DNA from: an uncultured Rikenella sp. | GTDB lineage: Bacteria > Bacteroidota > Bacteroidia > Bacteroidales > Rikenellaceae | Assembly (NCBI RefSeq): GCF_910579375.1 | Contig: NZ_CAJTUJ010000011.1 | Span: 1-33,984 of the forward strand | Direction of reading: 5' to 3' | DNA length: 33,984 nucleotides | Shown here: positions 7,070 to 15,540 of the stretch, piece after piece | Numbering within the stretch: position 1 is the stretch's first letter | Layout of the letters: every line of letters begins with the position of its first letter | The notes under the pieces: model-generated | Told to the model about the DNA's origin: nothing | What the model saw: only the letters and a program-made list of their open reading frames with translations | Database searches by the model: none | Made by a program: the position numbers and the translations under genes

Positions 7070-8302
7070 ATGTTCAAGTATTCAAAGGACGGCATATCGG
7101 TACTCTCGGTGCTGGATGCCCGTCGAGCCAAGAAGAGCGGGTTGTTTCCTGTCAAGATACAGGTCATCTACAACCGCAAGCAGAAATACTACTCTACGGG
7201 GCAGGAGCTCTCCAAGGAGGATTGGGCGAACCTTGCCGAGAGCAAGAGTCGCCGATTGTCGGAGATTCGTTCAAGTGTAGAGAATAGTTTTTCCATCATC
7301 AAGAGCCAAGTTGAATCCCTTGCCGAGCGAGGAGAGTTTGGTTTCGACCTACTCAGCATTCGTTTAGGACGCTGTGCGACTGTTACGGTCAATGCAGCAG
7401 TCAGAGCTAAGGTTGCCGATGCCGAGCGTAACGAGCAGTATAGCACTCGCAATGGTTATCACTCTATGCTGTTGGGTATAGAAGCATTTGCAGGTAAGGA
7501 AATTCCATTCACTACTATTACCGTTGATTGGCTCAATAGGTTGGAACGCTTTTGGAGCAATGACGGTAAGAGCAAATCCACCATCAATGTATATTTCAAG
7601 TACCTCAAAGCGATACTCAACCAAGCCCGTATGGATGGCGTTATCAAGGAGGTTAACTTCCCATTTGGCAGAGGTCGTTTCGAGATGCCCTCGGCTGAGG
7701 GTCGAAAGTTGGCTCTTACATTGGAGCAGATAAAGCAACTCGTAACCTACACCGATGGCAACGAGGAGACAGAGATGTATCGCGATATGTGGTTCTTCTC
7801 TTATCTGTGCAATGGTATCAATTTTCGAGATATGCTCTACCTTACCTATAATAATATAGAGGGTGATGAGATATGTTTCGTCAGAGCCAAAACCAAGAAT
7901 ACCTCAAAGCAGATACGCACCATTAGAGCTGTCTTAACACCCGAAATGCGATATATCATCGAGCGTTGGGGTAACGCCGATGATGGCAACGCCGATACAT
8001 TGTTGTTCAAGTTTGCCACAGGTCGGGAATCTGCATACGAGATTAAACAACTTGTCTGCAAGGTTACTCAACGCTGCAATATCATCTTAACTCGCATCTC
8101 TAAGGCTTTGGGATTACCTCGTGTAACCACATACGCAGCACGCCATAGCTTTGCAACCGTCTTGAAGCGTAGCGGAACGAATATCTCCTATATCTCGGAG
8201 AGTTTGGGCCACTCCAACCTGATGGTTACGGAGAACTACCTCGCCAGCTTCGAGCAGGACGAGCGCAAGAAGAATGCACAACTACTAACCAATTTTGATT
8301 AA
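7070..8302 (+). CDS. int: Tyrosine recombinase / integrase
   Basis: A 410-residue site-specific recombinase of the Bacteroides element type. The N-terminal arm-binding domain covers about 1-100, a SAM-like core-binding domain about 105-210, and the catalytic domain follows. Catalytic residues visible are Arg in GINFRDM, Lys in RAKTKN, Arg358 in YAARHSFAT, His381 in LGHSN and the nucleophile Tyr390 in TENYL. The ATG at 7070 follows an A-rich leader (AATTAACCTATAAAAAC) that closely resembles the leader of the primase gene at about 10683, so these genes share translation signals. Its place at the edge of the element is typical for integrases that act on adjacent att sites. Confidence 0.95.
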   Translation: MFKYSKDGISVLSVLDARRAKKSGLFPVKIQVIYNRKQKYYSTGQELSKEDWANLAESKSRRLSEIRSSVENSFSIIKSQVESLAERGEFGFDLLSIRLGRCATVTVNAAVRAKVADAERNEQYSTRNGYHSMLLGIEAFAGKEIPFTTITVDWLNRLERFWSNDGKSKSTINVYFKYLKAILNQARMDGVIKEVNFPFGRGRFEMPSAEGRKLALTLEQIKQLVTYTDGNEETEMYRDMWFFSYLCNGINFRDMLYLTYNNIEGDEICFVRAKTKNTSKQIRTIRAVLTPEMRYIIERWGNADDGNADTLLFKFATGRESAYEIKQLVCKVTQRCNIILTRISKALGLPRVTTYAARHSFATVLKRSGTNISYISESLGHSNLMVTENYLASFEQDERKKNAQLLTNFD

Positions 8303-8307
8303 AGCGT

Positions 8308-8698
8308 ATGCCAAATAGAAAGACCGCCAAGATAGCAATCCGCAATTTGAAGTGTTTCGGCATTATTGCAAGAGAGATAGCCGAGGAGTAAGAACTATCT
8401 CATTGATGAAGGCGTGCTGCATATCAAGGAATATGTGCCACCAACGATAAATGATATTGATAAGGTGCTGGAAAAGTTGAAATTCAACTATGCCACTAAA
8501 AAATACAAGTATGAAACCTATCGTGATAAGGAACTCATCGATCAGAAGCTGTTGGCAAAGATGGCGGGTGTTACCCGTCAGACCGTAGCCCGATGGGAAC
8601 AGATGGGTTTTATCTACCGTAGCGATGTGGGCTTGTCGAGAGATAGATATTTCCAAATAAAAGAGGTCATTTCTCAACTCGAAAAGTTAAAAGAGTAA
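8308..8698 (+). pseudogene. Helix-turn-helix protein, probably frameshifted
   Basis: An ATG at 8308 opens MPNRKTAKIAIRNLKCFG and runs 27 codons to TAA at 8389. A different frame continues at once with SKNYLIDEGVLHIKEYVPP and ends at 8698. The second part contains a clear helix-turn-helix (LLAKMAGVTRQTVARWEQMG), like MerR/excisionase-type regulators found next to integrases in these elements. Neither frame alone makes a complete protein: the second has no ATG before its helices and would need the GTG at 8414. I read this as a one-base frameshift. A short independent protein from the GTG (94 residues) is the alternative. It starts 5 bases after int. Confidence 0.6.
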
Positions 8699-8919
8699 GA
8701 AGATGTTTTGCATTTTATTAAATAAGTCAGCCCTTGTCGCAAACAATAGTTTCGGCTTATTTGAGACTCTTTTTGGTTGTTTTAGATTTGGGTAATTTGC
8801 AAATAGCCCGCTATTAGCGGCATCACCCAAACCTAGACCATTTCAAAAATAGTTCTCAACTAATCTCGAAATAAAATACAAACATCTTCTAAAAAATCGC
8901 ACTTTTTTAGAATGACTTG

Positions 8920-8967
8920 ACAGATGTAGGACAAATGATGCCATAGCGTCACTTGTCCTACATCTGT
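8920..8967. repeat. Perfect 15-bp inverted repeat
   Basis: ACAGATGTAGGACAA (8920-8934) and TTGTCCTACATCTGT (8953-8967) pair perfectly around an 18-base loop that holds a further GATG/CGTC partial stem. It is not followed by a long T run. Confidence 0.8.
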
Positions 8968-8988
8968 CTTATATACTCTCTATCTCAA

Positions 8989-9039
8989 ACCTATGCTGTG
9001 TCATCATCTGTCGTAGTTATGGCACAATCTGTCATAGGT
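8989..9039. repeat. Inverted repeat ACCTATG / CATAGGT with internal arms
   Basis: Outer arms ACCTATG (8989-8995) and CATAGGT (9033-9039) enclose inner partial arms GTGTCAT and ATGGCAC. Two ATCTGTC words lie inside. Confidence 0.55.
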
Positions 9040-9153
9040 GGGTTAAGTTATTGACAATTCGATATTTAGTTTCCTTTGTTCTTCCTTTGCAGCATCAATC
9101 GGTTGAGAGGGCTATGACGATAGCCAAGTATTAACTTAAAAAGGACGAATAAA

Positions 9154-9510
9154 ATGAACCATATTATTGTAACCACGCCCGAAGAGTTAAGGGCTATCGT
9201 AAGCGAAACCGTTTCGCAGACATTGGCAGGTCTTACTCGTACCCACAAAGAGCTGCCCGACAATCTCACTCCCGATGCCGCAGTCGAGGCATTGGAGCAG
9301 CACGGATTCTTAATCTCCAAAGCACGCTTGTATAAACTTACGGCAAAGGGTGAAGTACCATTCCGCAAGTATGGCAACAAACTTCTCTTTTCACGTAAGG
9401 AACTTCTTTCGTGGGCAGACAACCTTGCCCGCAGGGTGAACGATAAGAGCGATGCTGCATTGACTATTGCCAAGAGTGCTAACCGTAAATTGCGTGGCTA
9501 TGGAAAATAA
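9154..9510 (+). CDS. Excisionase-like helix-turn-helix DNA-binding protein
   Basis: A 118-residue protein. Residues 52-90 (FLISKARLYKLTAKGEVPF then RKYGNKLLFSRKELLSWADN) form the winged HTH_17 / excisionase pattern: a helix-turn-helix with a KGxxPxxKxGxxxxF wing. The N-terminus (1-35) is predicted helical. Proteins of this type in Bacteroides elements direct excision or regulate replication genes. Its end overlaps the RepA start by 11 bases, so the two are translationally coupled. Confidence 0.75.
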   Translation: MNHIIVTTPEELRAIVSETVSQTLAGLTRTHKELPDNLTPDAAVEALEQHGFLISKARLYKLTAKGEVPFRKYGNKLLFSRKELLSWADNLARRVNDKSDAALTIAKSANRKLRGYGK

Positions 9511-10567
9511 TCGAGTATCGACACCCAAGCCCCCGATGGCAGATGATGAGTTTGCTGCTATCTGGCGAAGTGTCCATCTGAAAGTTACCGACACATACGA
9601 TACACCACCCGAAATACTCTGGGTGAATGGCTCGACCATTGGGACACTGGGTAATTTCAGTGCCTCGACAGGCAAGGCAAAGAGCAAAAAGACCTTTAAT
9701 ATCTCGGCTATAGTGGCAGTAGCACTAAGAAATAGTGCGGTATTGCAATACTCGGCATATCTGCCACAGGAGAAACGCAAGATTCTCTATGTTGATACCG
9801 AGCAGAGCTTCTACCATTGCCATAAGGTGCTCAAACGCATTATGCGGTTGGCAGGGTGCGACATTGATCAGAACAGCAAGGATTTCCTCTTCATTGTTCT
9901 GCGTGAGCATACTCCCGAAAGGCGCCGAGAGATTATCGGCGAGACCTTGCGAAGAGTCAAGGGTATCGGGCTTGTGATTATTGACGGCATAAGGGATTTG
10001 ATGTATGATATAAACTCCCCAAGCGAATCGGCAGAGATTATCAATCTGCTTATGCGTTGGTCGAGCGAGCATAATCTACATATCCATACGGTGCTGCACC
10101 TGAACAAAGGCGATGACAATACCCGAGGGCATATAGGAACAGAACTCAACAACAAAGCAGAAACGGTGCTGCAAGTAACCAAAAGCACGCAAGATGCCAA
10201 TATCAGCGAGGTCAAGGCTATGCACATTCGAGATAGGGATTTCTCTCCGTTTGCTTTCCGCATCAATGATGATGCTCTTCCCGAATTGGTCAGGGATTAC
10301 ACCTTTGACCAGCCACGCAAAGACCGCACATTCCCATTGAATGAACTTAGCGAGCAGGAGCACCGCCAAGCATTGGAGACTGCTTTCGGTAACAATGTGA
10401 TACAGGGCTACCCCAATGTCATTGCCGCACTGAAAACGGGCTATGCGAGTATCGGTTATGAACGAGGTCGCAATAAGCTTGTGGATTTGAGGAAATTCCT
10501 CGAAAATAAACGAATGATCATTCCCGAGGGCAAAGGGTGGCGATACAATCCCGACTTCGTATTCTAA
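9500..10567 (+). CDS. RepA-like AAA ATPase (AAA_25 type)
   Basis: A 355-residue ATPase. I choose the ATG at 9500, which overlaps the preceding gene by 11 bases; a start 33 bases earlier would overlap more and adds no conserved residues. A Walker A-like loop (STGKAKSKKT, residues 56-65) and Walker B (GLVIIDGIRDLM) are visible, as is the HTVLHLNKGDDNTRGHIGTE segment typical of hexameric RepA-like helicases. Residues after about 285 resemble a winged-helix tail. In mobilizable elements this protein acts with the primase in replicating the excised circle. The P-loop carries KSKKT instead of a standard GKT/S, which is usual for this family. Confidence 0.8.
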   Translation: MENNRVSTPKPPMADDEFAAIWRSVHLKVTDTYDTPPEILWVNGSTIGTLGNFSASTGKAKSKKTFNISAIVAVALRNSAVLQYSAYLPQEKRKILYVDTEQSFYHCHKVLKRIMRLAGCDIDQNSKDFLFIVLREHTPERRREIIGETLRRVKGIGLVIIDGIRDLMYDINSPSESAEIINLLMRWSSEHNLHIHTVLHLNKGDDNTRGHIGTELNNKAETVLQVTKSTQDANISEVKAMHIRDRDFSPFAFRINDDALPELVRDYTFDQPRKDRTFPLNELSEQEHRQALETAFGNNVIQGYPNVIAALKTGYASIGYERGRNKLVDLRKFLENKRMIIPEGKGWRYNPDFVF

Positions 10568-10569
10568 TG

Positions 10570-10668
10570 TAGGTTTAGTTTAGTTCGGGTGTATATGATT
10601 CGTACTGCTAAACCTAAATACAGAAAGCTAAAAGCCGATTGAGTGACTGCACAACAGCACTCAATCGG
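10570..10668. repeat. Two inverted repeats between repA and primase
   Basis: TAGGTTTAG (10570-10578) pairs with CTAAACCTA (10608-10616). CCGATTGAGTG (10635-10645) pairs with CACTCAATCGG (10658-10668). The second could be a terminator-like stem but has no T run; the A-rich leader of the primase gene follows. Confidence 0.55.
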
Positions 10669-10707
10669 TATATCAACCAATCAATTAACTTATAAAAACA
10701 AAACAAT

Positions 10708-11673
10708 ATGAATATCAACGAAATAAAGAAAATAAAGTTGGCAGACTATCTGCAAAGTTTGGGATATACACCCGTTAAGCAACAAGGCAGGAGCCTATGG
10801 TATAAATCACCGCTGAGGAACGAAACCGATGCTTCGTTTAAGGTGAACACCGAGTTAAACCAATGGTATGACTTCGGTATCGGCAAGGGTGGTAACATCA
10901 TCGCATTGGCAGCAGAACTCTACCATAGCGAGAATGTAGCCTATCTGTTGGAACGCATAGCAGAGCGAACACCTTACATTCGCCCGGCATCCTTTTCTTT
11001 TGGTGAGCAGAAGACTCATAACAGTAGCTTTCAAGGCGTACAGGTTGGCGAGTTATCTTCTCCAGCCCTTATCGACTATCTGCGAGGACGAGGAATAAAC
11101 ATCGAACTCGCCAAAAGAGAGTGTAAGGAGTTGAGATACGAGTATGAGGGTAAAACCTACTTCGTTGTCGGCTTCCCGAATATCTCTGGTGGCTATGAGC
11201 TCCGCAACCGCTATTTCAAAGGTTGCCTTGCTCCAAAGGATATTACCCATATCCGACAGCAAGGAGAGTAGCGAGATGTGTGCTATCTCTTCGAGGGCTT
11301 TATGGATTATCTCTCTTTCCTTACAATCCGAGTGAACAACAATCCCGAAGAGCCACGCACAAACGAGCAGGATTATATGGTGCTGAACTCCGTTACCAAC
11401 CTCTCAAAAGCGGAGCAACAGCTACGCCCATACACCCGAATCGGTTGCTTCCTCGATAACGACCAAGCAGGGCAAAGAGCGTATGAGAATCTGAAAAAGA
11501 TGTTCGGAAACAGGCTGCAAGATATGTCGCACCACTACAAGGAGTATAAGGATTTGAATGACTATCTATGCCACCGAAACCAAGCAAAACAGGCAGAGAA
11601 AAAATCGCAAGTCCAATCCGCAAGGCGGATGCCACAACCACAGCCGAAGAAGAAACGAGGCTTCAGGTTATAG
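10708..11673 (+). pseudogene. DNA primase (CHC2-like N-terminus plus Toprim), interrupted by an amber codon
   Basis: Codons 1-187 encode the N-terminal primase region (LWYKSPLRNETDASFKVN, then WYDFGIGKGGNIIALA). A TAG at 11269-11271 interrupts the frame, and the same frame continues to 11673 with the Toprim residues: FEGFMDYL (acidic Glu), then CFLDNDQAGQRAYE (DxD). Nothing else is shifted, so one codon separates two halves of a normal 320-residue element primase. TAG ends other genes here (zinc peptidase, pstC), so recoding is unlikely; a nonsense mutation or sequencing error is the simple explanation. The Cys residues of a classic CHC2 zinc site are absent, as in many relatives. Confidence 0.8.
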
Positions 11674-11915
11674 CTCACTATAACTACACGCTTCGCTTAA
11701 AGTAGTTGTGGGCTCTACCGAGGGTGCAGAGTGACCTCTCTGCACTCCGCTTATGGGCTTCGCCCCTAAGAACCCCTGTGCAAACGAGGGCAGAGGACAA
11801 GCTCGCTTGAACTATGCCGAGTGCAGCCAGCGGGTCGCCAAAGCAACCCCGACAGCGGAAGCAAGTGACCAAATGACCAACAGACATTAGTGCAACCAAT
11901 AGAATCAGAATAACA
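11674..11915 (+). other. Candidate oriT region upstream of the relaxase
   Basis: This 242-base gap before the MobV gene contains three stem-loops: AACTAC/GTAGTT (about 11689-11708), GTGCAGAG/CTCTGCAC (11724-11745), and CTTATGGGC/GCCCCTAAG (11750-11769). Relaxases of this family usually act on an oriT immediately upstream of their own gene. The nick site cannot be fixed from sequence alone. Confidence 0.5.
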
Positions 11916-13319
11916 ATGGCAGTAAAAAGCAGCATACATATTAAGCCTTGCAACATATCATCGAGCGAGGCTCACAACCTCAGAACTCCCGAGTATATGC
12001 GTAACATCGGAGAGTCGAAAATCTACCTCATACCTCAGCTTGTTGCCGACAATGAGTATTGGATAAATCCACGTCTCGGCGACTATGACTTACAGACGCA
12101 TTACAATAACATCAAGCAGATGGTAAAGGCGAAGACAGGACGAGCGATGCAAGAGAAAGAACGGGAACGCAAAACCAAGAGTGGCAAGATTGTCAAGGTG
12201 GCAGGATGCTCACCCATTCGTGAGGGTGTATTGCTCATCAAGCCCAACACTACATTGGAGAATGTTCGCAGATTTGGCGAGGAGTGCCAACAGCGTTGGG
12301 GTATCACACCGCTGCAAATATTCCTTCATAAGGATGAGGGGCATTGGCTCGGTGGAGAGCCAGCCCCTGACGATAAGGAGAGCTTTCAAATCGGTGGTCG
12401 TTGGTTCAAGCCCAACTACCACGCACATATCGTATTCGATTGGATGGACCACGATACGGGCAAGAGCCGAAAACTAAACGATGATGATATGATGCAGATG
12501 CAGACAATGGCATCCGAGATTCTATCAATGGAGCGAGGACAATCCAAAACCGAGACGGGCAAGGAGCATTTGGAGCGTAATGACTTCATCATCGAGAAGC
12601 AGCGTGCAGAACTTGAACGCATAGAGGCTGAGCGACAGCACAAGGAACACCAGATAGATCTTGCCGAACGAGAACTCAAACAGGTGAAATCGGAGATACG
12701 CACCGACAAACTCAAAAGCGTAGCTACCGATGCTGCCACAGCGCTTGCAAGCGGAGTAAGTTCTCTTTTCGGCAGCGGTAAGATGAAATCGTTGGAACGC
12801 AAGAACGAGGATTTACGGGATGAAATCGCAATCCGAGACGAAACTATCGAGCAACTGCAATCCAACATCAAGCAAATGGAGGTAGAACATAACAGGGCAA
12901 TGGTGAATAAGGACAACGAGCATCGCAAAGCTCTTGAAGCAAAGGAGGCAGAGCATAAGGAGGAGACCAACATCCTCAATTCAATAATCAATACTGCCCA
13001 TCGTTGGTATCCTGATTTTGCCAACCTTCTTAGATTGGAACGCCTTGCCAAGCAAATAGGACTTTCGGCAATGGAGTTTGCAGAGCTGATTAAGGGTAGG
13101 ATCGTAAACTTTACAGGGCGACTATTCTCCTCGGAGCATAACCGATGGTTTGCAACGGATAATACCCCTTTGCAGATTCTGCGAGATAACGACAAGCGTC
13201 TAACCTTAACCGTAAATCGAATACCCCTCAGCCAATGGTTTAGCGAGCAGTACAATAAACTTCGACAGTCAATCCGACAACCTATACAGCAAAAGAAAAG
13301 CAGGGGAATGAAACTATAA
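11916..13319 (+). CDS. mob: MobV-family relaxase (Pre/Mob)
   Basis: A 467-residue mobilization protein that nicks oriT and leads the strand in transfer. The N-terminal catalytic domain (1-215) shows motif I around EAHNLR (His20), FLHKDEGHW (His138) and the metal-binding HxH (His169, His171) in NYHAHIVFDW. A long Glu/Lys/Gln-rich coiled coil follows (about 225-365). The C-terminal 100 residues are basic (ending QQKKSRGMKL). It lacks a coupling protein or secretion genes nearby, so the element depends on a conjugative helper. A strong stem-loop directly follows the stop. Confidence 0.92.
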   Translation: MAVKSSIHIKPCNISSSEAHNLRTPEYMRNIGESKIYLIPQLVADNEYWINPRLGDYDLQTHYNNIKQMVKAKTGRAMQEKERERKTKSGKIVKVAGCSPIREGVLLIKPNTTLENVRRFGEECQQRWGITPLQIFLHKDEGHWLGGEPAPDDKESFQIGGRWFKPNYHAHIVFDWMDHDTGKSRKLNDDDMMQMQTMASEILSMERGQSKTETGKEHLERNDFIIEKQRAELERIEAERQHKEHQIDLAERELKQVKSEIRTDKLKSVATDAATALASGVSSLFGSGKMKSLERKNEDLRDEIAIRDETIEQLQSNIKQMEVEHNRAMVNKDNEHRKALEAKEAEHKEETNILNSIINTAHRWYPDFANLLRLERLAKQIGLSAMEFAELIKGRIVNFTGRLFSSEHNRWFATDNTPLQILRDNDKRLTLTVNRIPLSQWFSEQYNKLRQSIRQPIQQKKSRGMKL

Positions 13320-13357
13320 TAACAATGGCGACCGCATCAAGTGGTCGCCATTATTAT
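13317..13357. terminator. Bidirectional terminator between mob and phoR
   Basis: AATGGCGACC (13324-13333) and GGTCGCCATT (13343-13352) form a 10-bp stem around a 9-base loop, flanked by TAATAA and TTATTATATT. It serves the two convergent genes mob and phoR. Confidence 0.75.
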
Positions 13358-13365
13358 ATTATGAC

Positions 13366-14664
13366 TTACGACACATCGTGTTTTTTTACGGTAAACTCAA
13401 ACCTCAGACCACCATTAGGTCTATTTGTGGCGGTGATGGTGCCGCCGTGGAACAGTACGGCGTGTTTTACGATGGCAAGCCCGAGGCCCGTGCCTCCCTT
13501 TTGGCGGGAGCGGCCCTTGTCCACACGATAGAATCGCTCGAAGAGGTGTGGCAAATGCTTCTGTTCAACACCTTTGCCATCATCCTCAAAGCGGATGCGG
13601 CATAGCTGCTCGTTATTTTCGAGCAGTGATATATAGATATTTTTACCCTCGGAGTAGGCAATGGCATTCTCGGTCAAATTGCGGAAGATGGAGCCAATGA
13701 GCGAAGGGTTGCCATCAATAATAACCTCATTGCTAAAATCGGTATGGAGCAGCAAGCGTTCATCTTCGGGTAACATCTCCAACTCCTTAGCCACCTCATC
13801 AATTATATCGTTGATTACAACTCTCTCCTTGCCAATCAAAGCACTGCCATCCTCCATTCGAGTTATTAGCGACACATCGTTAAGCAGTCGGCGAAGGCGG
13901 TCGTTGTGAGTATAGCATCGCTCGATGAGTTCCTGACGCTTCTCTTCGCTAATGCTAATACCCGAGAGCAGTGTTTCAAGGCATACTTGAATGGATGCTA
14001 CGGGGGTTTTCAACTCGTGGTTAATGTTATTAGTTAGTTGTCGTTTAAGGCGATTGCGCTCCTGTTCAGCCTCGTAGCGATTGACGCGCTCGATATCCTT
14101 GCCGAGTCGGCGAGTGGTAAAGTATGCCACAACGCTCATTATAAGTGTGATTGAAATCATCACCACAAGGAACGACCAATCCGCTTCAAGTAGGTCTTGC
14201 AAGGTGCTTGAATATGGTATTGCTGTACGGACAATAACTCGCTCACCTCGTGTTGCAGAGTAAAAGTATTCTCGTCCATCACTTGTGGATTGTCTGCTGA
14301 TGTTATATCCCTCGCCCTCTGCCAAAGCAGTTGCCACTTCGGGGCGACCTCGGTGGTTGTCAAGCGAATCGAGCGATATGGTATTATCATAAACCACAGC
14401 ACCCGACAATGTGATAATAGATATTCTCAACTCTTCAAAAGGTTTGTCGTGGGTGGCAATATAATCCTCATAGGGCAACCCCTCCTCGACAGTATCGAGT
14501 AGATGGCGGTTATACTGTTGAAGTTGAGCATTCAAGAACTGCGATTTATACTCTTTCTCACGCAGATATTGAAAACCGATAAAGCAGAGTACAATTGCCC
14601 ACGAGAAGGCGAGCAACATCAGAAACAGCCGTTTGTGGAACGATATGTTAGTCTCGGAAACCAT
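13366..14664 (-). CDS. phoR: Sensor histidine kinase, PhoR-like
   Basis: A 432-residue membrane kinase expected to sense phosphate limitation and phosphorylate PhoB. Membrane segments lie at about 13-33 and 164-182 with a periplasmic domain between. The H-box is NINHELKTPVAS (His216), the N-box ENAIAYSEG, and the ATP lid FEDDGKGVE and GTGLGLAIVKHA. I choose the ATG at 14664, which gives a proper first membrane segment and overlaps phoB by 17 bases; longer versions only read through phoB. The link to phosphate comes from its neighbours, as the sensing domain alone is not diagnostic. Confidence 0.88.
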   Translation of the reverse strand: MVSETNISFHKRLFLMLLAFSWAIVLCFIGFQYLREKEYKSQFLNAQLQQYNRHLLDTVEEGLPYEDYIATHDKPFEELRISIITLSGAVVYDNTISLDSLDNHRGRPEVATALAEGEGYNISRQSTSDGREYFYSATRGERVIVRTAIPYSSTLQDLLEADWSFLVVMISITLIMSVVAYFTTRRLGKDIERVNRYEAEQERNRLKRQLTNNINHELKTPVASIQVCLETLLSGISISEEKRQELIERCYTHNDRLRRLLNDVSLITRMEDGSALIGKERVVINDIIDEVAKELEMLPEDERLLLHTDFSNEVIIDGNPSLIGSIFRNLTENAIAYSEGKNIYISLLENNEQLCRIRFEDDGKGVEQKHLPHLFERFYRVDKGRSRQKGGTGLGLAIVKHAVLFHGGTITATNRPNGGLRFEFTVKKHDVS

Positions 14665-15349
14665 AACCAAAGCCTGAACGGGTAACAATGTAAGAGCCAT
14701 ACGCCCCAATCTTTGAGCGCAGGCGAGTGATATTAACATCGATAGTGCGGTCAAGAACGACCACCTCATCACTCCACACTCTGTTTAGGATTTGCTCTCG
14801 TGAGCATATCTTTCCACGGTGCTTTATCAAATAGGCGAGCAACTCAAACTCTTTGCGTGCCAATCGAACCTCCTCGCCATCGACCGTGCAACGCTTAAAC
14901 TCCAAATCAAGGCAAAGGCCATCAACCACTAAACGGTTTGGCTTCTCGGCTGGGACGTTACTTATGTTTTTATGGCTGGTTGTGCGGCGCAGAACACTCT
15001 TAACTCTTGCTATGACATTACGCACGGTATATGGTTTCATAATATAGTCATCGGCACCGAGGTTGAGCCCCATAATCATATCGTCCTCGGTATCACGAGC
15101 CGTGCAAAAAATGATTGGGATATCAGCCGTGGCAACATCGTTTTTCAACATCTTTGCCATCTTGATACCGCTTATCTCGCCCATCATAATATCGAGTAGA
15201 ATGAGCGAATACTCCTTTATATTGTAGCCGAGAGCCTGTTCTGCACTAAATGCCACATCTACATCATACCCCTCATTTTCGAGATTTAGTTTCAAAACCT
15301 CACACAAGGTCTCCTCGTCATCTACTATCAATATACGCTCTGTTGACAT
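14648..15349 (-). CDS. phoB: OmpR/PhoB-type response regulator
   Basis: A 233-residue regulator. The receiver domain (1-120) has the acidic pair in VDDEE (10-13), the phospho-acceptor Asp53 in LLDIMMG, and Lys in IMKPYTV. The C-terminal winged helix (about 135-232) has the LTRLRSKIG-type recognition region (NITRLRSKIG). It is co-transcribed with the overlapping kinase gene and divergent from the barrel-pst operon, so it most likely controls that operon through the intergenic region 15350-15540. Confidence 0.9.
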   Translation of the reverse strand: MSTERILIVDDEETLCEVLKLNLENEGYDVDVAFSAEQALGYNIKEYSLILLDIMMGEISGIKMAKMLKNDVATADIPIIFCTARDTEDDMIMGLNLGADDYIMKPYTVRNVIARVKSVLRRTTSHKNISNVPAEKPNRLVVDGLCLDLEFKRCTVDGEEVRLARKEFELLAYLIKHRGKICSREQILNRVWSDEVVVLDRTIDVNITRLRSKIGAYGSYIVTRSGFGYGFRD

Positions 15350-15478
15350 ATACCTAAACTATAAGATTGCAATGCAAAATTGCAGCGTTTTGGCAAATGG
15401 CGGAACGCCTAAAACAAGATTTAATAAAAATGTAATATTTTGCTTCGGAGCGAGCATTTCACGAAAGCCTAACTTTTT

Positions 15479-15513
15479 TGAAATATTTATGAAACCTTCC
15501 GCCAATACTTTTG
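15479..15513 (+). promoter_or_regulatory. Putative Pho box and promoter of the barrel-pst operon
   Basis: A -7 element TACTTTTG lies at 15506-15513, 27 bases before the ATG. No TTG is seen at -33. In its place are two 11-base units, TGAAATATTTA and TGAAACCTTCC (15479-15500), with a further related GAAAGCCT one period upstream at 15463. Direct repeats with 11-base period covering the -33 position are how PhoB boxes are arranged in other bacteria. The assignment is inference. Confidence 0.4.
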
Positions 15514-15540
15514 CAGTGTCAAATTTAAGAAGACAAAAAA

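Larger units (their letters stand above)
8699..9153. other. Non-coding control region with palindromes and ATCTGTC iterons
   Basis: No gene is seen in these 455 bases. The left half holds GGGTAATTTGCAAATAGCCCGC and similar short inverted words. The right half holds two larger palindromes (8920-8967 and 8989-9039) and four occurrences of the word ATCTGTC or its complement (near 8920, 8962, 9006 and 9027). It lies directly before the excisionase/RepA operon, a plausible place for a replication origin or an operator. Confidence 0.5.

Noticed and set aside
11269..11271. Recoded TAG in the primase
   Set aside because: TAG ends other genes in the window, including the zinc peptidase and pstC, and RF1 is present, so general recoding is not supported.
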